64,000 nt of DNA, taken from contig JAJDWR010000073.1 in NCBI GenBank assembly GCA_022825505.1, positions 62,001-126,000 of the forward strand. The letters are read 5' to 3'. Source of the DNA: Gammaproteobacteria bacterium (GTDB taxonomy: Bacteria; Pseudomonadota; Gammaproteobacteria; Steroidobacterales; Rariloculaceae). Each line of letters starts with the position of its first letter. Position 1 is the first letter of the stretch. A program made the position numbers and the translations under genes. Below the pieces are notes generated by a model. That model did no database searches. It saw only the letters and a list, made by a program, of their open reading frames with translations, and was not told the DNA's origin. Shown here piece after piece: positions 52,044-60,901 of the stretch.

Positions 52044-52757
52044 TCATTGAGCCCAATCCGGCGCCTCGCGGCCCCGGCCGCCAAGGTCGGAGATCTGGTC
52101 CAGGCGTTCGGACAGCACTTCTGCCCAGCGGTCCACCAAATCCTCCGTCAGGTACCAGACCGTACCCACCTCCAGGAGCCCTTGCGCGTGTCGCTGATCG
52201 ATGGTGCGCGCCACCAGTTCGGCGGTCGCCGCATCCCGCAGCTCGAGCACGATGGCGGCTGACCAGGGATCCCTGGCGAAGGTGTAGCCACTGTCGGCAG
52301 TAATTGGAGGAATACGGGAGACCACGTCGACAAGGAATCCCTGAACGACGAGCACGTTCGAGTCTACCCCGACGAAGAACTCATAAGAATCTTCCCGTGG
52401 GAACCTGGCCTCGACGGCCTCGCGCCACAGCCCGCGAAGCCATTCCTTCCTTTCGTCATCGAGAGGAAACTCCTCCGTCATGGCTCTGGTACGCGCGTCA
52501 CTGGATGTTTCAGGCACGTCGCGAAAATGCACGGCGGTGGGCATGAGCATGATCCTCGTGTAGCCCGAGAGATCGAAATCGGGCTTGACCCAGGCCGCCT
52601 CCATGATCGATGGATCCACCCGATGAAGACCCTCATCAGTGACACTTGCGTCAGGCTCGGTTGCAGCGTAGGGCTCCTGGCCGTTTCCTCCCGCATACCA
52701 GGACAAGACCAGAGTGCCTGCAACGGACAGGACTATCGTGCGTATTGTGGTCTTCAC
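52044..52757 (-). CDS. DUF3313-like exported protein
   Basis: A 237-residue exported protein. The start is a GTG at 52755-52757, right after GGAGAGGAGAGGG; a signal sequence (IRTIVLSVAGTLVLSWYAG) follows. The mature part has AWVKPDFDLSGYTRIMLMPTAVHF, similar to the opening of DUF3313-type lipoproteins, then a helical-beta domain with WSAAIVLELRDAATAELVARTIDQR. It has no lipobox. The function is unknown. The upstream TonB gene ends in a terminator, so this gene is probably transcribed from a separate promoter. Confidence 0.65.
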   Translation of the reverse strand: MKTTIRTIVLSVAGTLVLSWYAGGNGQEPYAATEPDASVTDEGLHRVDPSIMEAAWVKPDFDLSGYTRIMLMPTAVHFRDVPETSSDARTRAMTEEFPLDDERKEWLRGLWREAVEARFPREDSYEFFVGVDSNVLVVQGFLVDVVSRIPPITADSGYTFARDPWSAAIVLELRDAATAELVARTIDQRHAQGLLEVGTVWYLTEDLVDRWAEVLSERLDQISDLGGRGREAPDWAQ

Positions 52758-52820
52758 AGCCCTCTCCTCTCCGTGAATCGATACTGATCCGAGTATACCG
52801 GAGACTGCTTTCCCCAACGA

Positions 52821-52848
52821 AAACGGCGCCCCCGAAGAGGCGCCGTTT
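52821..52848. terminator. Intrinsic terminator after the first TonB receptor gene
   Basis: AAACGGCGCC and GGCGCCGTTT are perfect 10-base arms around an 8-base loop, 39 bases beyond the receptor's stop codon. On the minus strand the stem is followed by TCGTT, extending TTTTCGTT; on the plus strand by GTTTTCT. It may act in both directions. Confidence 0.8.
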
Positions 52849-52886
52849 GTTTTCTCCGGCTTGTGCGGAGATTCGGCTGAGGACTA

Positions 52887-55589
52887 CTACTCCCAGCGAA
52901 CGTTGAACTCCAGACCCCACGTGTCAGGACGCCCGTAACGATAGTAGTAAGCACCGGAACGATTGCCTACGGTGCACCACTCGTGATACCGCTCGTCCGC
53001 GATGTTGTGGCCGTATACCGAGGCACTCCAGTTGCCGTCGGCGGGCATGTACGTCGCCCGCGCCCGGAGCTTCGCATAGGCAGGGGTAAAACAGAGCGAA
53101 TTCGCGGTGCTGCCGAGGTTCCTGTCGAAATCGTAATCGTCCTGCCAGTACATCCCCAGCATGGGTGTAAGCGTGGCTCCATTGCCCACTTGAAACGCAT
53201 GTTCCACGGTGGCGTTGAGGGTCCATTCCGGCGAATAGTCGGCGGTGCTCACATCCCCCGGGTCGACAGCATGGCCTGCGGGCAGGTTGAACGACCCATA
53301 TTGCGAGTCCAGGCGGCCGAGATCGACGGAAACAAACCCACCGTCCCAGGGGGTCGCGCGAAACTCCAGCTCGATGCCCCTGATGTCCAGGGTCGCCGCA
53401 TTGGTGGTGACCTGGAGGGAGGGGTCGCCTCCATAGCGTCCGTCAGAGTTGTCGATGGTGATCTGTTGCTGCTTGTCCGTGTAGTCCATCCAGAACAAGG
53501 CAACCGCCATTCTGACCCGGCCGTCGGCCAGGGCGCCCTTGTACCCGACTTCATAGTTGGTGACACTTTCCGGCTGATAGGTCAGCAGGGGGGTCAACTC
53601 GGGCGCCAGCGTCGTATTGAGTTCGTCGTTGAACGAACCGGACAGGAACCCCTGGGCGATAGTCCCGTAGACCATGCCCTCTTCAAAGTTGCGCGTCAGG
53701 CTGATCGCCGGGGTCGTCGCGCTGAAGTCCGCCGAAGTGTCGTTGTAGAACCCGGCTCCAAATATGGAATCGTGAGTCAGTTCATAGACCGGCGTGCAGA
53801 ATCCTGTACGCGGCGGATCGCCAGGCCCGCCGAACCTGCAGGTTCCAGGCACCGTCTCGAGTTCGACCAGATTGAACACCCGGGTCTCGTCCGTATATCG
53901 GGCACCGAGGTCCAGGGTCCAGGCATCGGTCAGGCTGATGGTGACATGGCCGAACACGGCCGAAGAATCGGTGCCGATGTAGCCGCTCATCCCGGCGGGA
54001 AAGGGGCCGGGACCCGAGAATTGTCTCGGACTGGACAACCAGTCGAACTGCGTCCCGCCATCGGGCATGCATATGAAGGCAGCCCCCGAATCCGGATCGC
54101 TCAGCGCGTCAAAATTCGCCAGGGTAGTCCGCAGGCAGTCGCCCTGACCTGCGAATGTCTCGTCATCAAACAGGTGGACGCCCGCCACGAAGTCCACGCG
54201 CTCGTTGGCTACGGCGGTGAACAGCAACTCGAAACCGGCCGTCTCGCGGACGGTTCCGGGACCCGGAAACGGCGGCGTCCCGATGGCGTCGATTTGCATG
54301 AGGGAGTAATCCCGATCCTGATAGTAGTTATAGTCGGTTTCGTGGGTCGACGCGATGACCTTGATATTGAGATTGTCCAGGCCCGCGATTTCGCCGGCTG
54401 AATCCCACTGGATCGTCGCGTTGAAGTTCGTGTTGTCCAACTCGAGCATGGACTCCTTCTCGGACGAAGTCACGAAGTCGCCCATCGCATTGTCGGTGTT
54501 GCACGCATTCCAATAGTCAACTACCGCACCGCGGTAGAGGCGCTCGACATGCCCGCCGAAGTTGACGCGGTACTGCCACCCGCCACTGGGTGGGTGCGGG
54601 CTCGGGCTCACCGGCACGCCGTTGACGCGAACGTCCTCGTCAGGGCTCGCCGACCGAAGAACTCTGTATGAACCGCCCCACTGGCCGACGCCGTCCTCGT
54701 AGGTCGGGCCGTTGTAAACCACCGCTGGGGTCCAGACGTCACCATTGACGGTGACCTCCCTATTGAGATTATCGACTTGCCCCTGCGTCGGACGCGCCCG
54801 GCACTGGCCCGGCGCATTGTGATCGTCCTGGTAGTTGCCGCGGAATCCCAGATCGACGGTCCAGTGATCGTCCGGCGTCAGCCGGAGGGCGGCGGTGAAC
54901 GCGGTCAGGTCGGTGGCGCCCCAATCCGAATCCAGGGTCCGGTTGTAGTAGAAGCCGTCCGAAGTCTCTTTGGAAGCGCTGAAACGCGCCGCCGCGATAT
55001 CGCTCAGCGGGACATTCACCATGCCGCGGAAATCCGTCTGACCGAAGCCCCCAATGCGGGCCAGGGCGCTGCCTTCGAACTCCTGTTGGGGCTTGGCGCT
55101 GACGATATTGATCGCGCCGCCCGTGGTGTTCTTGCCGAACAGCGTGCCCTGGGGGCCCCGCAGTACCTCGATCCGCTCGATGTCCACGGTGTTGAGCATG
55201 TTGCCCACCGTGTTGGGCAGATAGTGGCCGTCGATGTAGACGCCGGCGCCCACGGGCGCCAGGCTGAGGGGCGTATCGTTGCCGATGCCCCGAATGTACA
55301 GGGCGGTGACGCCGCGGCGGCCGGTATTGGTGAAGTTCACGTTGGGCACGTGATCGGTAATGTCCATGATGTCGTAGATGCCCTGAGCCTGCATGGCGTC
55401 GGCGGTGATTGCCGCTACCGACAAGGGCAGGTCCTGAAGGCTCTCCTCGCGCCGCCTGGCCGTGACCACGACTTCTTCAAGCATGGCCTGCGCGGAGGCG
55501 GACTGCTGTGCGTTGGCCGGCCCGGCCATCCAAAAAAGCGTTCCGACCACCAAGGCCGCGACGCCCGAAGCGCCTAGACGTAATTTCAT
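52887..55589 (-). CDS. TonB-dependent outer-membrane receptor (first paralogue)
   Basis: A 900-residue outer-membrane transporter energised by TonB. The signal peptide (to PANAQ) is followed by the TonB box region EEVVVTARRREESLQDLPLSV, the plug domain (VLRGPQGTLFGKNTTGGAINIVSAKP), and a 22-strand-type barrel ending in FNVRWE. The plug fits the FecA/BtuB-like family with RRREE that is common in sphingomonads and marine gammaproteobacteria; substrates there include complex organic compounds. The ATG at 55587-55589 starts the signal sequence; 40 upstream codons were dropped. A strong promoter candidate lies at 55688-55716. Confidence 0.93.
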   Translation of the reverse strand: MKLRLGASGVAALVVGTLFWMAGPANAQQSASAQAMLEEVVVTARRREESLQDLPLSVAAITADAMQAQGIYDIMDITDHVPNVNFTNTGRRGVTALYIRGIGNDTPLSLAPVGAGVYIDGHYLPNTVGNMLNTVDIERIEVLRGPQGTLFGKNTTGGAINIVSAKPQQEFEGSALARIGGFGQTDFRGMVNVPLSDIAAARFSASKETSDGFYYNRTLDSDWGATDLTAFTAALRLTPDDHWTVDLGFRGNYQDDHNAPGQCRARPTQGQVDNLNREVTVNGDVWTPAVVYNGPTYEDGVGQWGGSYRVLRSASPDEDVRVNGVPVSPSPHPPSGGWQYRVNFGGHVERLYRGAVVDYWNACNTDNAMGDFVTSSEKESMLELDNTNFNATIQWDSAGEIAGLDNLNIKVIASTHETDYNYYQDRDYSLMQIDAIGTPPFPGPGTVRETAGFELLFTAVANERVDFVAGVHLFDDETFAGQGDCLRTTLANFDALSDPDSGAAFICMPDGGTQFDWLSSPRQFSGPGPFPAGMSGYIGTDSSAVFGHVTISLTDAWTLDLGARYTDETRVFNLVELETVPGTCRFGGPGDPPRTGFCTPVYELTHDSIFGAGFYNDTSADFSATTPAISLTRNFEEGMVYGTIAQGFLSGSFNDELNTTLAPELTPLLTYQPESVTNYEVGYKGALADGRVRMAVALFWMDYTDKQQQITIDNSDGRYGGDPSLQVTTNAATLDIRGIELEFRATPWDGGFVSVDLGRLDSQYGSFNLPAGHAVDPGDVSTADYSPEWTLNATVEHAFQVGNGATLTPMLGMYWQDDYDFDRNLGSTANSLCFTPAYAKLRARATYMPADGNWSASVYGHNIADERYHEWCTVGNRSGAYYYRYGRPDTWGLEFNVRWE

Positions 55590-55687
55590 GTGAGTTTCTC
55601 CGATTTGAACTTGATTATCGATGTTGAAGCGTGCGCTCTTATGTGTGGCTGTCATGCAACATGTTTCGCGGACAAAATCCACGCGCC

Positions 55688-55716
55688 TTTCTACTGCAAA
55701 CGACCGCAACTGTCAA
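55688..55716 (-). promoter_or_regulatory. Sigma-70 promoter candidate for the first TonB receptor
   Basis: On the minus strand a perfect TTGACA (55711-55716) is followed after exactly 17 bases by TAGAAA (55688-55693, 4 of 6). The expected transcript start near 55681 gives a leader of about 92 bases. Confidence 0.6.
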
Positions 55717-55778
55717 TGATTGTGAACGTTTGGCAACCATTTGTGTATTTTTTCCCAGTGGGGATTGTGTCTTCCGGC

Positions 55779-57479
55779 TTACCTGGCCGGCACCAGCGGC
55801 AGGAGCACGTAGGATGCCCGCTCGCCGCCAGTGTAAATCGTGTTGTCGAGCAGGTTGTACGCTGCAAAGTAATGCTGTCCATCATGGGCGTTCACGTCCA
55901 GCCTGATCCGGTCGCCCACGCCGAACACCATGCTGGTGGCCCAGATTTCCACTTCGATGGGCACGATCTCGCCCGGCGTGAGCTTCTGCTCCTCGTCATG
56001 GGTGTGGTACGGCCGGTGGGGGGTGGAGAGTTCCGGTTCCAGCTTGCGATGGGATACCTGGAGGACTCCCCTGGTCGCGGTTTGCACGGCGCCGTCGGGG
56101 CTCATCTTGCGCAGGTAGGCGAATACGTCCATGTCGTCGGTTTCGGACGAGACCCACATCACCAGGTTGATGTGGCCCGTTACTTCCACCGGCTCCGTGA
56201 GCGGTTCGGTCACGAAGGTGGCCGTCGGTAGTCCTGCCAGGCCGCGGCGATACGCCTCAGGGCCGGCCGCATAGCTCAGGGAGCCTTCGCGGGCGGGCGG
56301 CGTCGGGCTGAGGCGCATGTCGTGAATGGCATCGGACACGGCGCCCGCCGAATCGTCCGTCAAGTAATAGCGTACGTACTCCGTGCGCGCCAGCGGCCAC
56401 TCGTTCTCGAATCGCCATTCGCACTCGTCGACGCCCGTGCGGACGCACAGCTTGATGGGCGGCTCGTCCATGATGCCGGTGTCGATGCCCTTCAGCCAGT
56501 AGTCGTACCAGCGCAGCAGGTCGTCCTTGCCTTCGTCCGAGTAGAAGGCGTCGGTGTGGCCGCCGATGTGCAACTGGAGTTTCTTGTGCTCGGAAGCCGA
56601 ACGCACGAATCCCTCGATATTGCCCCGCAAGTGATGGTTCCAGCCGCCCCAGTTGCCGGAGCTGTACAGCGGCACGGTGATCTTGTCGAATTGCGCCCTG
56701 GACTTCACGCTGTCCCACCAGTCGCTGTCCATGTGGTGGGCCATGAAGTTGTACATCAGGTCTTCGGAAAGCGCGGCGGAGTTGTCGGCCCGGGTGTGTT
56801 CGAGAAGCTGCTTGCCGCGCACGTCCAGCCACCAGCGCCCGTAGAAGCCCTGGTTGAAGACCCCGCCGTGAAAGACGGAATCGCGATAGGTGTCGGACCA
56901 GCCCTCCCAGGGCATGATGGTGGTGAGCGACGGGGGCTGGAGGCTGGCAACATTCCACTGGGTGATGGCGTAGTAGGACACGCCGACAAGGCCGGTCTTG
57001 CCGTTGCTCCAGGGCTGTACGGCGCTCCACTCGATGGCGTCGTAGTAATCCCTTGCCTCCTGCATGGACAGAAGGTCGGACTGGCCCGGCGAAGTGCCCG
57101 TGCCGCGGGTGTCCACGAACACCAGGACATAGCCTCGGGCCGTCCACCAGTCCGGTTCGGGGCGTTCCACATGGGTAAAGGGGGCCTCGTGAGGCAGAAT
57201 CCGGTCCAGGGCCTTCTGGTACGGGCTGAGGCTCATCAGCACGGGGAACCGTTCGCCCTCGGCCGCGTCGGGCCGGTACACGTCGGCCCGCAACACCGTT
57301 CCGTCGCGAACGGGGATAGCCACATCCTGCTCGAATATCACCCCATACTCCGGTTGGGACAGATCGGCGCCATTGACCGCGCCCATATTCCAGATGACCC
57401 AAATGACCAGCGCGAAGAATAGCACCCGTCGCGGCATCCGGAATGCGCAGATTTGCTCCCTGTCACAGATTGTGCCCAT
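55779..57479 (-). CDS. CocE/NonD (X-Pro dipeptidyl peptidase S15) family hydrolase, exported
   Basis: A 566-residue exported alpha/beta hydrolase. A signal or anchor helix (RVLFFALVIWVIWNMGAVNGA) is followed by the S15 domain: FVDTRGTGTSPGQSDLLS, the nucleophile Ser168 in GKTGLVGVSYY, and a C-terminal jelly-roll (VTGHINLVMWVSSETDDMDVFAYLRK...GDRIRLDVNAHD). Relatives include cocaine esterase, glutaryl-7-ACA acylase and X-Pro dipeptidases, so it may hydrolyse esters or amides. The ATG at 57477-57479 follows AAGGAG. It lies between two TonB receptors on the same strand; this suggests it works on a compound they import. Confidence 0.85.
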   Translation of the reverse strand: MGTICDREQICAFRMPRRVLFFALVIWVIWNMGAVNGADLSQPEYGVIFEQDVAIPVRDGTVLRADVYRPDAAEGERFPVLMSLSPYQKALDRILPHEAPFTHVERPEPDWWTARGYVLVFVDTRGTGTSPGQSDLLSMQEARDYYDAIEWSAVQPWSNGKTGLVGVSYYAITQWNVASLQPPSLTTIMPWEGWSDTYRDSVFHGGVFNQGFYGRWWLDVRGKQLLEHTRADNSAALSEDLMYNFMAHHMDSDWWDSVKSRAQFDKITVPLYSSGNWGGWNHHLRGNIEGFVRSASEHKKLQLHIGGHTDAFYSDEGKDDLLRWYDYWLKGIDTGIMDEPPIKLCVRTGVDECEWRFENEWPLARTEYVRYYLTDDSAGAVSDAIHDMRLSPTPPAREGSLSYAAGPEAYRRGLAGLPTATFVTEPLTEPVEVTGHINLVMWVSSETDDMDVFAYLRKMSPDGAVQTATRGVLQVSHRKLEPELSTPHRPYHTHDEEQKLTPGEIVPIEVEIWATSMVFGVGDRIRLDVNAHDGQHYFAAYNLLDNTIYTGGERASYVLLPLVPAR

Positions 57480-57576
57480 CGTGTTTTTCTCCTTCGCTCA
57501 GGCAGGAATTGTGCCCGGTGCGCATTATCCCGATCCAATGCGCGTCGCGCCACGGCACACCGTCCCCCGATGCAAA

Positions 57577-57600
57577 ACGGCACCTCCGGAGAGGTGCCGT
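57577..57600. terminator. Intrinsic terminator after the second TonB receptor gene
   Basis: ACGGCACCTC and GAGGTGCCGT are perfect 10-base arms around a CGGA tetraloop; on the minus strand they are followed by TTTTGCA. It lies 66 bases beyond the receptor's stop and about 100 bases before the CocE gene, so the CocE gene needs its own promoter. Confidence 0.82.
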
Positions 57601-57666
57601 CGTTTATTGCGACTCCGGCCGCGGTTCAGGTCTTGTCAAACCGCGTCACGGAATCATGCCCGGAGA

Positions 57667-60453
57667 TCAACCGCCGCCGAAACGCATGGTGAACTCCGCA
57701 CCCCACAACGCGGGCGCCTGGTGCAGAGTCTTGTAGGTACCGCCACGGTTGTTTCCGCAGCGCAGCAGGATCCTTTCGTCGGTGATGTTGTAGCCGTAGA
57801 ACGCCGCCTGCCAGCTTCCGTCCGACGGCTCGTAGGTCATGCGTGCACGCCATTTGGCATAGCTGTCCTGGTGGCAGTGCGGCGACCTCTCGCCCACATC
57901 CAGGCCCGACAGCCACTCGAAGTCGGCCTGCGTGTAGACACCCAGTTGGGGCGTAAGAAGCGCCCCGTTGGCCAGTTCGAATGCATGCTCGACCGTGCCT
58001 GTGACTGTCCACTCAGGCGTGCGGTTCGCGATGGACGAATTGGAGACGTCGACCAGCGGACCGCCGATATTGTCCAGGTCGGGCACCAGGAAGGTACTGT
58101 ACTCCGAGTTGAGCACACCCGCATCGATCGATACGAACCCGCCGGTCCAGGGGCTGGCCCGCAGTTCGAACTCGATTCCCGTGATGCCGACATCCGCCGC
58201 GTTCTGGGTGTATTCCAGTGCGGGGTCGGGCCCGAACCGGCCGTCGCTGTTGTCGACCTCGATCGCTTCCTGCTTGTCGGTGTAGTCCATGTAGAAGGCG
58301 GCTGCCGCCATCCTCAGGCGCCCGTCCAGCAACGTTCCCTTGAAGCCGAGTTCGTAATTTGTCACGAACTCGGGACCGTAGGGAATGATGTCGATGACGT
58401 TCTGGCGCTGTGACGCGCTGAAGCCTGGATTGTTCGGATTGAGTTCGTCATTGAACGCGCCGGTCAGGTACCCCTGGGACATCGTGGCGTAGACGATTCC
58501 GCTCTCCAGCGCACCTGCGGGTTCCAGGTGCCGCGTGAGGCTCAGCGTCGGGGTCACCTCGGTGAAACTGGCCGAAACGTTGGCATGGATACCGCCATCG
58601 ATGATGGTGCTTCGATTCATCATGTAGACCGCATCGCAGAACCCCAGCGGCGAAGGATCGCCTGGATTGTTGTGTGTGCACGTGCCTCGCTGCGTCGGAT
58701 ATTCGATGTGCGCCTGCCCGCGGTCGTCCTTCATCCAGCGCGCACCGGCGGCCAGGTCCCAGTTCTCCGCCAGGGAATAGACCAGGTGCGCGTAAACGGC
58801 GGTAGAAACGCCGCTGGTACGCCCGGCATTGGTGGCCGATCGCCGGTCTCCCACGCTGTCCGGCAACCGGTGGAAGAAGGTTCCGCCTTCCGGCTCGCAG
58901 ATGATGTCGTCGTCATACAAGCCATTGATGGTGCCCTCGGGCGCCCCCGTCGCCGGATTGATCGGGCCGGCGTCCGGATCCCAGGCAGCAATCCAGTCGC
59001 GAACGCACGTGCCCGTACCGGCTTGAGCCAGGTCGTCGAACCAGTACAGTCCGGTCGTGAGGTTCATCCGGTCGCCAAGCTGGCCGTTGAAGATCAGCTC
59101 GAACTCATCCGTCCAGCGGGCGATGCCGCGGCTGCCCTTCGGATTGTTGCCGATGTGGTCGATGATGCCGGGGCCGAAATCGCGGTCCTGGTAGTAGTTG
59201 TAGGACGTATAGCGCCAGGCGCCCTTGATTTGCAGGGAAGCATCCTGGAACGCCCCCAACTCGCCCGGCGACCATGTAGCATCCAGCGTGAACATGTCGT
59301 TGTCCACGTGAGAGTAAGTAAGGGCATCCTGGTAGGTCTGATAGACATCGCCTGAATTGGCGTCCTCCCAGCACGAGTTCGCCAGAGTAGCGGCAGCACC
59401 GGGATACAGCGCGTCCACTCGCATGTTCGACCCGCCTATCAGAGTCCCCCCTGCCGAAGGCGGGCGAAGGGAAGCGTCATCGTTTCGGCTGCCCCAACGG
59501 TTGACCCCGTATTCGGCGAACGGTCCCGGTCCCATGTAAACCACATCGTCTGCCGTACCCAGCACCAGGTCCGGCCCGGTAAAGGTCATTGGATTGCTCG
59601 GCGTGCCGCCGTCGGCCGCGCCGATCAGCAGATCGTAGGTTCGCGGGTTCGGCCGGGGCCGGCACTGACCTCCCTGGTTATCGTCGCGGTCCCTGGCCAG
59701 CGCGGCGCGCGCGTCGATCGTCCAGTCTTCGCCCAGTTCCCAGCGAAGGGCCAGTCCGATGCTTTCCTGGTCCGTGCCTCCGGTGGGCTCGTCGAAAAAC
59801 CGGTTGTAGTAGTAGCCGTCCAGGATCTCCGAGGCGTAGTTGCCGCGGAAAAAGACGTTGTCGCTCAGCGGGACGTTGACCATGGCTCGCACGTCCTGCT
59901 GGCCGAAATCTCCGGCTCTCACCGTGACGTAGGAGTCAAACTCCGGCGCGGGCTTGGCGCTGACCCAGCTCACCGCACCGCCTGTGGTGTTCTTGCCGAA
60001 CAGCGTGCCCTGCGGGCCCCGCAGAATTTCCACCCGCTCGACGTCGAGCGTGCTCAGGAACGCACCCAGGCTGCCCGACATGTAGTGGCCGTCGACGTAC
60101 ATCCCCACGCCGAAGACCTGAGCGGGATTGGAGAATCCGCCGCCGATGCCGCGGATGTACATGCGCGTATCGTTCTTGCGCTGGTCCTCGGTCAGGACCA
60201 CGTTGGGCACGAAGTCGCTGATCTGCTCCATGTTGTAGATGCCCTGAGCCTGCATGGCCTCAGAGGAAATGGCCTGGATCGAAAGCGGAAGTTCTTCCAG
60301 GTTTTCCTCCCGGCGACGCGCCGTGACCACCACTTCTTCGAGAAAGGCTGCCGCCGATGCGGACTGCTGTTGAGCCACTGCGGAATCCGGAGACAACAAC
60401 ATCGTTGAGCCGGCAGCGCCCAGCACTCCAATTGCGATGCGCTTGAGTTTCAT
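57667..60453 (-). CDS. TonB-dependent outer-membrane receptor (second paralogue)
   Basis: A 928-residue outer-membrane transporter with the same layout as the receptor at 52887-55589: signal peptide, EEVVVTARRREENLEELPLSI, plug motif VEILRGPQGTLFGKNTTGGAVSW, and a barrel with RTPEWTVTGTVEHAFELANGA and a C-terminal end FTMRFGGG. It differs by long external loops, so it may take a related but different ligand. The ATG at 60451-60453 follows AAGGGG. It is divergent from the flavoprotein operon, and the intergenic region holds several palindromes. Confidence 0.93.
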   Translation of the reverse strand: MKLKRIAIGVLGAAGSTMLLSPDSAVAQQQSASAAAFLEEVVVTARRREENLEELPLSIQAISSEAMQAQGIYNMEQISDFVPNVVLTEDQRKNDTRMYIRGIGGGFSNPAQVFGVGMYVDGHYMSGSLGAFLSTLDVERVEILRGPQGTLFGKNTTGGAVSWVSAKPAPEFDSYVTVRAGDFGQQDVRAMVNVPLSDNVFFRGNYASEILDGYYYNRFFDEPTGGTDQESIGLALRWELGEDWTIDARAALARDRDDNQGGQCRPRPNPRTYDLLIGAADGGTPSNPMTFTGPDLVLGTADDVVYMGPGPFAEYGVNRWGSRNDDASLRPPSAGGTLIGGSNMRVDALYPGAAATLANSCWEDANSGDVYQTYQDALTYSHVDNDMFTLDATWSPGELGAFQDASLQIKGAWRYTSYNYYQDRDFGPGIIDHIGNNPKGSRGIARWTDEFELIFNGQLGDRMNLTTGLYWFDDLAQAGTGTCVRDWIAAWDPDAGPINPATGAPEGTINGLYDDDIICEPEGGTFFHRLPDSVGDRRSATNAGRTSGVSTAVYAHLVYSLAENWDLAAGARWMKDDRGQAHIEYPTQRGTCTHNNPGDPSPLGFCDAVYMMNRSTIIDGGIHANVSASFTEVTPTLSLTRHLEPAGALESGIVYATMSQGYLTGAFNDELNPNNPGFSASQRQNVIDIIPYGPEFVTNYELGFKGTLLDGRLRMAAAAFYMDYTDKQEAIEVDNSDGRFGPDPALEYTQNAADVGITGIEFELRASPWTGGFVSIDAGVLNSEYSTFLVPDLDNIGGPLVDVSNSSIANRTPEWTVTGTVEHAFELANGALLTPQLGVYTQADFEWLSGLDVGERSPHCHQDSYAKWRARMTYEPSDGSWQAAFYGYNITDERILLRCGNNRGGTYKTLHQAPALWGAEFTMRFGGG

Positions 60454-60701
60454 ATTTGCCCCTTTTTGTCTTTTGTTGATTTCGTGACAGGAAAGATTAT
60501 TCAGAAAAAACGAATCGGGCCGCCAACCCTCTCAGCGTCGCGGCAATGAGCCGATGCGGCAAGGTGCGGGAAAGCGACGGTGGAAGATAAATCCGGGGGG
60601 TGGGCGCAAAGGACGGGCGCCAAACACCAATACTGGTAGATTCACTGTGGCACGTGTGCTCACACCGAAGATAATACGCTTGGCTCATCTGCTTTGTCAC
60701 G

Positions 60702-60719
60702 CATTAACCAAAGTTAATG
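60702..60719. repeat. Inverted repeat, candidate operator
   Basis: CATTAAC and GTTAATG, 7-base arms with a 4-base spacer, form an 18-base near-perfect dyad 140 bases upstream of the flavoprotein promoter. Its 5-4-5 core TTAAC-N4-GTTAA has the spacing of FNR-type sites but not their sequence; no regulator gene is visible nearby. Confidence 0.5.
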
Positions 60720-60842
60720 TGTAGTTTGTGAGCAACAAATCGGCGGGCTGGCAGGACATGATCCGGCTCCCCCGGCGCAGCCCCCCGACATCGCGCCTGG
60801 GGACCGATCGGCAAACCCGTTTGAGACAGCTTGCGCGCGCGG

Positions 60843-60870
60843 TTGACGATCCCGCGGAATCGAGTAAGGT
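60843..60870 (+). promoter_or_regulatory. Candidate promoter of the flavoprotein operon
   Basis: TTGACG (60843-60848, 5 of 6) is followed after 16 bases by TAAGGT (60865-60870, 3 of 6). Transcription would begin near 60877, about 25-31 bases before the coding start. Confidence 0.4.
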
Positions 60871-60901
60871 AGCGCGCGCATGATCGAGCCATAATAGGGA
60901 G

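Larger units (their letters stand above)
60454..60901. other. Divergent regulatory region between TonB receptor and flavoprotein operon
   Basis: 448 bases with no gene. Beyond the first 40 bases it includes a perfect GTGTG-CT-CACAC palindrome (60654-60665), the CATTAAC-CAAA-GTTAATG inverted repeat (60702-60719), and a promoter candidate at 60843-60870. AATAAT near 60500 on the minus strand may be the receptor's -10 box, but no good -35 is present. Confidence 0.55.
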
